Positions 1 to 9,100 of a DNA stretch of 11,789 nucleotides are shown piece by piece. Numbering within the stretch: the first letter of the stretch is position 1; each line of letters opens with the position of its first letter. Source of the stretch: Chlamydomonas sphaeroides (taxonomy: Eukaryota > Chlorophyta > Chlorophyceae > Chlamydomonadales > Chlamydomonadaceae); contig BDDC01002296.1 in the NCBI GenBank assembly GCA_001662425.1, positions 2,550-14,338 of the forward strand, written 5' to 3'. The position numbers were made by a program, and so were the translations under genes. The notes below the pieces were generated by a model. It was not told the DNA's origin and searched no databases. It saw only the letters and a program-made list of their open reading frames with translations.

Positions 1-3000
1 CCTGGCCCTGGCCCTGGCCCTCGCCCGCCGCGGCCGGCAGCGGCTGCGGCTGCGTCCACGTTGCGGCCGCGGGCCTTGGCGCCGGCCCCCGCTCCCTGCC
101 CTTGGCCACCAGATCGTCCCGGCCCAGGCTGCCCCAGCGCTCAAAGGCCGCCAGCAGCAGACCCGACAGCACCGAGGCAGCGGCGCCGCCTGCGGTGGGG
201 GTGGGGTGGCAAAGGGTCGCGGGGAAGAGGGAGGGAGGGTGTCAGGGGGCAAGCGGGTCGGGCGGGTCGGCGGTGTAGGCTCTATGTCTATGTGCTCTGC
301 TCTGCCCTGCCCGGACTCACCCGCGAAGCAGCCCACGTTGCCGTGCCCCGCCTTGCGGCTGCGGTCGGACAGCATGCCGGCCAGGCCGTTGGAGGCGGCC
401 AGCACCACGCCTGAGGGAGCAGCGGGGAGGGGGCCGGGGGATGGGGCGGGGGCGCGCGGCAGGGCGGCAAGGGGGCAGCACCCGACTCCGACCCCTTCTC
501 TCCCGCCCTGCTGATGCCTTCCCCTCAGCCACCTCCTCTCCAACTCTGCACCCCTCTCCGCCCCTTCTCTCGAGCCTCGTCCCGCTTCCCCGCCCGGGCC
601 CCCTCCTCCCCCTCGCCCCCCCTCTCACCCAGCAGCAGGTCGGTGAAGCTGACTGCGGTGCCGCTCAGCCTGCCCACGCCCGGCAGCACGCCGGTGGGCA
701 TGTAGGAGGAGACCATGGAGATGGTGATGGCGTGCGTCATGGCCATGTGCAGCCCGATGAGCGCGGAGCCAGCAAACATGCCTGCAGGCGGGGGCGGGGC
801 GGCAGTGCGGGAGAGGCAAGGAGGAGGCAATCAAGGGGTAGGCGGCCCACTGCACTGCACTGCACTGCCCGAGGGGGGCCCAGCGTCTGGCCACTGCGGC
901 TACACAGCAGGGCCTGCCAGCCAGCAGCCCCTGTAGGCCCCCAGCCAGCTAGGGGCGCGCTGCCGGGCCCTCGCCTGCTGGGCTGGCGGTGGCCTTGCTG
1001 CCGAAGCAGGCGTTGGCGGCCACCAGCGCGGCAAAGCCCGCCTGCAGCAGGCGGTTGCGGTTGGCGACGCAGCGCCCGCTGAGCACCGCCAGGGGCGCGG
1101 TCAGCAGCGTCTGTGTGTGTGTGGGGGGGGGGTGAGCAGGGGAGGGGGAGGGGAGGGAGAGGGCGCACACGGCATGTAGGTGCGGGGCGGTGAGCCCAGG
1201 CTCGCTAGCGCTAGCGCCCACAGTCGCATGGCCCCGAGCCTGGGGGCAGGCAGCAGGGCCAGTGCGGGCTGTGGGCCCCATCAGCCGCCCCCTGCCCCAA
1301 TGCTGGCACACACACCCCTCTGCCCCACCGCCCCTGACGCCCACCTGCAGCAGTGTGTTGACCAGTGTGAGCATGGGCAGCGTGCTCTTGGGCATCACCT
1401 GGGGAGGGGAGGGAGAGGGTGGCACGGCTGGTACCGCACGGCTACTGTTAGGCCGGGGCGTACGGTCAAGCTGGGGCTGGCGCGTACGGCCAGGCCGTCA
1501 GGCTGGGGCGTACGGTCAGGCTGGGGCGTACGGTCAGGCTGGGGCGTACGGTCAGGCTGGGGCGTACGGTCAGGCCGTCAGGCTGGGGCGTACGGCCACG
1601 CTGGGGCGTACGGTCAGGCTGGAGCGTACGGTCAGGCCGTCAGGCTGGGGCGTACGGTCAGGCTGGGGTGTACGGTCAGGCTGGGGCGTACGGTCAGGCT
1701 GGGGCGTACGGTCAGGCTGGGGTGTACGGTCAGGCCGGGGCGTACGGTCAGGCTGGGGCGTACGGTCAGGCTGGGGTGCGCGTGGCTGCGCCCTGCCTGC
1801 CCTCGCGCTTCCTCCTCCCTCCAGCCGCCAACCGCTCACCGCCTTGGCCCGCAGGCTGAGGAAGGAGGCGTCGAATCGCGCCATGTACAGCACCGAAACC
1901 ACCGCCAGGGCCTTTGGGTGTGGAGAGGGATGGCGAGGGGGCGAGGTCCAGTGCAACGGCAGCCATGACCTCGGCGGTTGCACGCACAGGCACCCGTGGC
2001 TCGGGATTCGGCGATTGAGTTTACAGGCACTCCTGACTTTCTGTCGTAGTATGACGAGGGCCACGGCCTCAAGCCGCCCAGCCCCAGCCACACGCCCTCC
2101 CCCCTGCAGCCCACCTGCCAGTACGCGGGCTTGAATGCGGCCAGCACCGCCCGGGCCTTGGCCAGCGAGCTCAACACCGGCTCAGGGGCGGCGGCGGCTA
2201 CGGCAGGTGCGGCGGCGGCAGTCGGCGGCACGGCGGCGGCAGGCGCCGCCAGCGCGGATGCGGCGTTGGCGGCGTTGGCGGCGGGGGGCCTGGCGGCGGC
2301 GGCGGTGCGGGGCTTGCTCCACAGCTCGTCGCGGAACTTCTGCGAGGCCGGGGACGTGGGGGCCAGAGGCAGCAGGGTGAGGGGCGGCTGCTGGGTGGCG
2401 CGGTCGGGGCCGGCCGGCGGCTGGCGACACCTGGGAACGGCTGCTGCAGGGTTCCTCCCCGGCGCCAGGCACGTGGGCCCAACACGGAGCAGGGTGCCGC
2501 CCGGCCTCACCGCGCTCAGCCACAGCAGCGCCAGAGCGGGCGGCACGGACGCGACCGCGAAGGTGGCGATGTAGTTGTGTCCGGTGGCGGCGAAGGTGAG
2601 GGAGGCGACGGTGGAGCCGATGAGCATACCGGCGGTGGCCAGGGACTGGCGGAGACCTGGGGGCGAGGGCAGGAAGAGGCACGGGTGGGGTGCGGGCTAC
2701 CCACATGACGGGGCATGGGCCACCCCACGGCCGCCCCTGCCCTGCGCCCCCCTCACCGTACGCCGCGTCGGGTGCGTCCCCGCTCTCCTTGGCCAGCTCG
2801 TTCATGACGGCCTTGGTGGGCGCCTCGCGGATGCCCTTGGACAGCCGGTCCATCAGCTTGGCGGAGAAGAACCTGAGGGGGGGGGCCAGGGGGAGAGGGA
2901 GACAACGTGGGGCGGATCAGGGTGATGGCGGGGGAGTCGATGGGAGGGACAGGTGGGTAGGTGGCTGGGCGGTGCAGCAGTGTGGTTTGTGGGGTGCGTG

Positions 3001-4427
3001 GGCATGTGGGCTGGCTGCAGCACAGGCGACACAGTCAGCGGCGACCGTGGACATCGGCGGGAGGCTGGAGGGGCGGCCGCGAACGGCCCACACGAGCAAG
3101 GCAAGCACACAGCACCCCGCCTGCCACCTCGCTTCCCTCCCCTCTCCTCACCAGTACAGGCAGGCCTTGACCCCGAACACGCCGTACACGCTCTTGAGCA
3201 TCGCGAACATGGGCTTGCACAGGAAGGTCAGCAGCGTGCCGAACACCAGCACGCGGGTCTGGGGAGGGGAGGAGGTGTGCAGGAGTGGGGGACGGCGCGA
3301 AACCAGGTGTTGGCATGCGCCCCTCCCCCCCTCCCTGCCTCCCTTGCTGCTCCGTGCTCCTTGCTGCTTGCTGCTCCCGTGCGCTGCCCCCGATCCCTCC
3401 CTTCCCTCCCTGCGCTATGCCCCTCCCCGCTTCTCTCTACCTCCCTGCCCCTCCGCTTCCCCCTCCCCTGCTCCCCCACCTGCGATCCCAGCAGGTCGCC
3501 CGCCACTCCGCTGACGCCCTTGCTGAGCTGGCACAGGAACTGCGCAATGCCCTGCACCGCGCCGATCTGGGGGGAGGGGGATAGGCAAGGGACAAGGCAG
3601 GGTGTGTGTGTATGTTGGTTGGGTGTGTTTCGACACGTCATTGCCCCCCTCCCTGGCCCCCCTCAGCCCCCACCTCTGTGGTGCTCAGCCCCAGCTCGTC
3701 GTGCACGTAGATGGGCAGGTAGGAGTCGTGGATGAGCGTGGCCACAGAGCACAGCATCTGGCCTGGATGCAGGGAGATGGGAGGGAGGGAGGGCAGGGGA
3801 AGGAGGGGATGGGGAGGGAGATGGGCGTTAGCCCCATGTGTTTCTACGTGCCTAGACGCCAACATACCGCAACGTACCCGGACAAACCCAATGCGACGCC
3901 CTCCCTGACCCCCTCCGCTCTCCTCTCCTCCCCTCACCGATGGCCAGGGCCAGCATCTTGCTGTTGCAGCGGTCGTCGCTGAACACCCGGAACACCGACA
4001 GCAGCCGCAGCACACCTGCGCTACGGGAGGCCACCGCCGCGGGCGCGCGCTGGGCGACGGAGACGGCGGCTGCGGCTGCGGCTGCGGCTGGGGGCTGCGG
4101 TTCGGCGGCGTGATGCGCCGGGGGCTCGGTCATGGTCCCCGTGTGGGTCACGGACCTAGCGGCGACCGCCGGCTCCGGCACGGCGGACTCGGCCGGTGGC
4201 CGGCTGTCCTCAGTGAGCGCACTGAGCGCGGCCACGGAGGCCGAGGCAGAGGCGGCGCGGCGGCCCATGGCGCTCCCCGGGCCGCGGCGCTGCGGCTTGC
4301 GGTGCAGCACACGGCGCAAGGCGGCGCTGAGGCCCTGGCCGGGCGGCAGCGGGCCCATGGGGCCGGCGGCGCGCCATGTGAGGGAGGTGAGGGAGGAGGG
4401 GGCCGGGCTGGAGGAGGCGGAGGACAT
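1..4427 (-). CDS. MFS transporter, tandem paralogue A (13 exons in view, 3' end off the window)
   Basis: Polytopic membrane carrier of the major facilitator superfamily; substrate unknown. Exons in transcript order: 4427-3938, 3762-3674, 3566-3480, 3258-3152, 2872-2757, 2656-2511, 2339-2115, 1911-1840, 1398-1345, 1110-975, 781-629, 410-321, 189-1. All junctions keep one open frame of at least 651 codons. The loop after TM4 carries DRLSKGIREAP (about residues 266-276). This resembles the DRxGKGIRxAPRD signature that I associate with MJ1317-like MFS proteins, with Ser for Gly and Thr-Lys for Arg-Asp. A second family-like motif, ARFDASFLSLRAK, lies in TM7 (exon 8). Exon 7 encodes an Ala/Pro-rich loop between the two six-helix halves. 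The start ATG at 4427 sits in GCCACCGCCATG; an in-frame ATG at 4670 is possible but its extension looks like leader. The first 72 residues have no Asp/Glu and are rich in Ser/Ala/Arg, which suggests an organelle transit peptide. Intron 10 uses a GC donor. The C-terminal tail is Pro/Gln/Gly-rich and continues past the left edge. Confidence 0.85.
576..785. repeat. Near-identical block shared by transporters A and B (exon 11 of A, exon 12 of B, and flank)
   Basis: This block matches 6622-6831 at offset 6046 with two mismatches (584 and 611), both intronic. The 153-nt exon encoding the segment from GMFAGSALIGLHMAMTH to the LLLG end is identical in the two genes, so their TM10-11 region is the same at DNA level. 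Confidence 0.92.
850..869. repeat. CTGCA pentanucleotide microsatellite in intron 10 of transporter A
   Basis: About four tandem CTGCA units lie between 850 and 869, inside the intron whose donor is GC rather than GT. Confidence 0.7.
1452..1777. repeat. 18-nt minisatellite inside intron 8 of transporter A
   Basis: The plus-strand unit is close to CAGGCTGGGGCGTACGGT (18 nt). GTACGG occurs 16 times between 1460 and 1765. Most steps are 18 nt; three are 26 nt, at 1484 to 1510, 1564 to 1590 and 1626 to 1652, caused by the same 8-nt insertion that adds CCGTCAGG. The first step is 24 nt. Minor variants read GGTGTACGG or GGAGCGTACGG. The array lies wholly inside the intron 1399-1839 and makes it 441 nt, against 203 nt for the matching intron of transporter B. 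Long reading frames through it exist only because 18 is divisible by 3. Confidence 0.95.
2517..2877. repeat. Near-identical block shared by transporters A and B (exons 5-6 with intron 5)
   Basis: This block matches 8458-8818 at a constant offset of 5941 with a single mismatch (G at 2559, A at 8500) and no gaps. It spans most of exon 6, all of intron 5 (2657-2756) and all of exon 5. Identity of a complete intron between paralogues whose other introns differ suggests recent sequence exchange. Confidence 0.93.
3451..3577. repeat. Near-identical block shared by transporters A and B (exon 3 and flanks)
   Basis: This block matches 9077-9203 at offset 5626 with two mismatches, both silent in exon 3 (Ser TCG/TCA and Leu CTG/TTG). 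It reaches about 30 nt into intron 3 on one side and 11 nt into intron 2 on the other, where similarity breaks down. Confidence 0.9.
3648..3792. repeat. Identical block shared by transporters A and B (exon 2 and flanks)
   Basis: This block matches 9311-9455 at offset 5663 with no mismatch over 145 nt. It covers exon 2 completely plus 26 nt of intron 2 and 30 nt of intron 1. Weaker similarity continues to about 3602, beside the sequence GTATGTTGGTTG found in both copies. Confidence 0.92.
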
Positions 4428-6109
4428 GGCGGTGGCGGCGGGGCACTGCGGGGGAGGGCAGTGGCGGACAGGGGCGGGCAGGGGCGGGCAGGGGCGGGGC
4501 GTCGTCGTGTGCGTGCCGGCATGCCCACTCGCTGACAAGGGCTTGTGGCTCGCTGGAAAGGCAGGGTAGTGTGAATGCTGATGCTGACAGCCCTGGCTGC
4601 GATGGCCGCCGCGGCTGTTGGCGGCAGTGTCAGGTGCAAGGGGATTGTGAAGCCGCCGGAAATGTTGCACTACGACCGAACCCCACTGCGCGGCAACACA
4701 CGCACCTCGGCCGCCTTGATGAAGAGAGGTGCTTATGTGGGATGCTCGTGCGTCCTCTCGCTGTTGCTACGTAAACCTACAGAGAACGTCCCGACGCGTC
4801 GTCGACGATGGGTAGTAAACTTGTCGTGAAGAGCTGTGTGGACGCAAATGCGTCTTCTGTGGCTTAAGCACATCGTTCAGTCTGAGTTGTTGTTTGTCGG
4901 GAGCACCCGGTGTGTGGTCGAACGCAGCGGCGGACGCGGCCCGCGTACCGCCCAAAACCCTGCGGAACCCTTTTTGGGCGCGGCGTCGTATCCAGCTTTC
5001 GTCCGTGAAGATCATGAAAGGAAATACGTCAACGGTGCATTCTGCCCCTTGGCTGCACGGGTGCCTGGAGCGGCCGTAAACGGCTTCACGTCACGGTCGG
5101 CAGCTGGTTGGCTTGCCTGCTGCCCAGAGCGCGAGGCAGCTCAAGGCGACCGCTACTACCATAAGGACGAGTCAGATTGTCCGGCGCAGCTGTGAGGGTT
5201 GTGGTCAAAGCCCTTGTAGCTGGGGCCTGGGGGCAGGCGGGTCCGGAAGGGCCGTTACGGGCCTCGGCCGCTTGGTCCTGTTTGGTCGCTGTATTTCTTC
5301 AGCAAGCCCCCCTGGAGTCTTCCTAAATGCAAGGCCGTGGCCGGCGAGCGCTTCAGCAGGCATGGAGGCGTATGGAGCCGGCTTATAGGTTCCAAGCAGC
5401 CACTAATAACCACCGCCCACCGCCGCGAGCCCAGCCGCGTCCCCTCCGCCGCCCCCTTGTCTGCAAGATTGGGCGGTACATACCGACAGCGAAGAATGCA
5501 CAGCCCGCTGCGCCAAGCGACCAGCCCCAGCCCCAGCCCCGGCGGAGCTCAGCGGCACTCGGCGATTGTCCGCCGCATGCCGCCCTCCCGCCCTCCTGCC
5601 CTCCCGCCCTACACCCACACCCGGGCCGACAGGCACCGCTCACATCGGTCGCCCCAGGGGCGCCCCCCCCCCCTCTAGCCCTGCCGGCGCTCTGCCCAGC
5701 CTCGTGTAGCAGGTGCCCCACAAACCTCAATTCACCACACGCCAACGCAGCCAGACAGCCCCGCCCACCCCCGGTAGCCGCCGCCTTGCTTACCCCGCTG
5801 TGGGCCCCGGGGCCCCCCCACCGCCGGCAGCCCACTTGGAGGGTGCCGCGGCCCCGCTTGCGCGCCACAGCGGCCCCGCCCGCAACCAAATAGCGATCGC
5901 AACGATATGCAACGGAATGCGAAACGGCACTCACAACTCCCTCGGCCCGCCCTGCCCTGCTGGTGTCCTCGGCGGCGCCGACTGCCCTAGCCCCGCTCCG
6001 CCTCCCCGCATGGCCAGCCACCCAGCCTTGCTGGCCTGCTCCTGCTGGCCTGCTCTCGCCGCCACAACACCTTCACCTCAAACCCCCTGCCGCCGCCTGC
6101 TGCCGCCCC
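4428..6109. other. Intergenic region between transporter genes (leader/promoter of A, 3' flank of B)
   Basis: No convincing gene lies in these 1.7 kb. The part nearest transporter A is GC-rich leader. About 4640-5380 is visibly lower in GC and less repetitive, as algal promoter regions often are. From 5400 to 6109 the sequence is C-rich on the plus strand and probably includes the 3' UTR of transporter B. I found no TGTAA, the usual green-algal polyadenylation signal, on the minus strand between 4600 and 6109, so the transcript end of B is not placed. A short minus-strand frame at 4767-5015 is discussed among the findings. Confidence 0.6.
4471..4499. repeat. Triple GGGGCGGGCA decamer in the leader of transporter A
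   Basis: Three adjacent near-perfect copies of GGGGCGGGCA lie 44-72 nt upstream of the chosen ATG of transporter A. A less exact copy precedes them at 4461-4470. On the transcribed strand they read as C-rich TGCCCGCCCC repeats. They may be a GC-box-like promoter element or simply leader sequence; the sequence does not decide between these. Confidence 0.6.
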
Positions 6110-9100
6110 TCACTCCGCCTTGGCCTTGCCCTTACGCCCCGCCCGCGCGACGATGAGCTCGTCGCGGCCCAGGTCGCCCCAGCGGCTGAAGGCCATCAGC
6201 AGCAGACCCGACAGCACGCAGGCGCTGGCGCCACCTTTGGGGGGGTGGGTGGGTGAGCGCGGGAGCGCAGGCAGGGCGGCAGGGCGAAGGGGGGTGAGCG
6301 AAGGTGGAGGGACTGCAGGGCGGGCGACGGCGGGAGGCCCCAAGAGGCCGGTGGTCTTGGCCCTCTGGTGCCGGACGGCGGGAGGCCCCAAGCGCACGCA
6401 CCAAGCGGCCCCGCCCTGCCCGCTCACCCAGGAAGCAGCCCACGTTGCCGTGCCCGGCGCTGCGGGTGGCGTCCGCCAGCATGCCCGCCACCGTGTTGCT
6501 GGCGGCCAGCACGAAGCCTGGCCGGGGGGGCAACAGCACGTGAAGGGGTGGGAGGCACGGGCAGCGCGTGGGGCCGCCACCCCCAGCAGCCTCCCCTTGG
6601 CCGCCCTCCGCGGTCCCCTCGCTCGTCCCTCTTCCCCGCCCGGGCCCCCTCCTCCCGCTCGCCCCCCCTCTCACCCAGCAGCAGGTCGGTGAAGCTGACT
6701 GCGGTGCCGCTCAGCCTGCCCACGCCCGGCAGCACGCCGGTGGGCATGTAGGAGGAGACCATGGAGATGGTGATGGCGTGCGTCATGGCCATGTGCAGCC
6801 CGATGAGCGCGGAGCCAGCAAACATGCCTGCGGGCGCAGCCGCAGCCGCAATGCACACGAGTGCGGCGGCAGAGTGGGTCTCCGCTCCTACCCCGCACGT
6901 CGGGCCTTCCCTGGGAGGCACGTGCGGCACCGGGGCGGGTGCCGATGGCCCTCCTGCCCCTCCCCAAGTTCCGCACCCGGGTCACCTACCCCCTTTCCCC
7001 GCAACGAGCTTCCCCTCACAACCGCAGCAGAGCGCCCCTGCACCCCTCCCGCAACGCCCTCGTGTGCCCACCCGCGGGGTTGGCGGTGAGCGGCGAGGCG
7101 AAGCACAGGTCGGCGGCCACCATGCAGGCAAAGCCGATGAGCAGCAGCCGGTTGCGGGAGGCGCAGCTGGTGCCGGACACGCGGGCGAGCGGGGCGGTGA
7201 GCAGCATCTGGGGGAGAGGAGGAGGAGGAGGAGCGGAGGGAGGGCATGGGTGTGAGGGGCGGAGTGTGGCGAGTTGCGGCGTGGCGGGTGCGGCGAGCGG
7301 GGCCGGGAGCAGCGCTCCTCGCAGCGGTCCCACCCCTCCTCTACCCCGCCGCTCCTGGGTCCTACCTGTAGCAGCGAGTTGACCAGCGTCAGCATGGGCA
7401 GCAGGCTCTTGGACATGACCTGGGGAGGGCAGGGCAGGAGGGAGGGGGGACGGAGGAGGGAGGGGAGGGGCTGACACAGGGAGCGGGGCGGGTTGACGGC
7501 GGCATGGGCAAGGGCCTTATCCCAGCGCACTGTGTGTTCAACTTTCAGGGTCGAAATAGAGTACCACCCCTGTGTTTGAGCGCAACATCAGAGGGCGCCC
7601 TCGCTGCCGGTCGCCCGCTCACCGCCTTGGCCCGCAGGCTGAGGAAGGAGGCGTCAAATCGCGCGAAGTAGAGCACTGCGGGGCGGTACACAGGGCGCAG
7701 TACACAGACGTGGCGGCCGCCGCCGCCGCACGCCGGGGCTGCGGCCCCCGCTGCTACGGAGGCGGCCCTCGCCCCGGCCCCTCCAAACCGCTGCTGCTGC
7801 TGCTACGGGGGCGGCCCTCGCCCCTCGCCCTCCAAACCGCGAGACCCCTGCCCCAGCACGGCCCCGCCCGCACCTGCCACCACGGCCAGCGCCTGCGGGA
7901 GGCAGTCAAAGGGGGCAATCCAGGGATGGGGCGACCGGGTGCGAGCATGCCGCATGCAGCCCCACTGCGCCTGCTGGGCACGACCCGCACAACACAGCAC
8001 CTGCAGCGCCCACGCCGCCCGGCAGTACCGCACGTATCCTCTCTTCCCTGCCCGTCACCACCCTCGCGCCGCCGCCTCCCGGTGCCCCACCTGCCAGTAC
8101 ACCGGCTTGAAGGCCCCCAGAATGGCCAGCGCCTTCTGCATGGGGCTCAGCACCGGCTCGTCCACTGAGGCGGTGGACTCAGCAGCAGCGGCAGCGGGGG
8201 CGTCGACGGGCGTGGCCACGGCCACGGCGGCCGCTGCTGCCGGGGCGGCGGGCGGCGCCGTGTCCTTGGCCTCCTTCTTGGCGCCCCACAGCTCCTCCCG
8301 GAAGTTCTGGGCGGAGGGCGAGGTGGGCAAGCGGAGGGTGGTGGGTGGGAGGGAGCACGGGGCGGGACGACCACGGCGTGAGGGTACCAGAACGGGCAGC
8401 AAGGGCCGCGGCGAGACGCGCGCGCCCGCGTTGACTAGCGACTGGTCTCACCGCGCCCAGCCACAGCAGCGCCAGAGCGGGCGGCACGGACGCGACCGCA
8501 AAGGTGGCGATGTAGTTGTGTCCGGTGGCGGCGAAGGTGAGGGAGGCGACGGTGGAGCCGATGAGCATACCGGCGGTGGCCAGGGACTGGCGGAGACCTG
8601 GGGGCGAGGGCAGGAAGAGGCACGGGTGGGGTGCGGGCTACCCACATGACGGGGCATGGGCCACCCCACGGCCGCCCCTGCCCTGCGCCCCCCTCACCGT
8701 ACGCCGCGTCGGGTGCGTCCCCGCTCTCCTTGGCCAGCTCGTTCATGACGGCCTTGGTGGGCGCCTCGCGGATGCCCTTGGACAGCCGGTCCATCAGCTT
8801 GGCGGAGAAGAACCTGAGGGGGGGAGCAAGGGGGCACGTGCACATCGGTCCAGGCCGGCAGCACGACAGCGCTTCCCTGCCCTCCCGCCCGCTGCTCACC
8901 AGTAGAGGCAGGTAGTGACTCCGAAGATGCCGTGCACGGTGCTCAGCATGGCGAACATGGGCTTGCATAGGAAGGTCAGAAACGTGCCGAACACCAGCAC
9001 GCGGGTCTGGGGAGAGGAGGAGGGGCGGACTCAGGTTAGTGTGCGTACCTCCCAGTTGCCCCCAATCCCTGCCCCTCTCCGCTTCCCCCTCCCCTGCTCC

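Noticed and set aside
1180..2134. Long plus-strand open frames (about 260-310 codons) with SGWGVR / GQAGAY / RLGRTV repeats
   Set aside because: They are translations of the 18-nt intronic minisatellite; frames stay open because 18 is a multiple of 3, and they lie antisense to a well-supported spliced gene.
4428..4670. N-terminal extension of transporter A to the in-frame ATG at 4670
   Set aside because: The extension crosses the GGGGCGGGCA repeats and looks like GC-rich leader; the ATG at 4427 has a better initiation context and is followed by a transit-peptide-like sequence.
5068..5082. Small inverted repeat GCCGTAAACGGC
   Set aside because: Five-base arms around AA are too short to call a terminator or binding site in a eukaryotic spacer.
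4836..5195. Plus-strand 119-codon frame in the spacer between the transporters
   Set aside because: No recognisable motif or plausible splice structure, and it overlaps the equally open minus-strand frame on the opposite strand.
5327..6156. Pro/Ala-rich plus-strand frames of 147-188 codons
   Set aside because: Pure base-composition effect in C-rich 3' flank; no domain, no splice support, and antisense to the end of transporter B.
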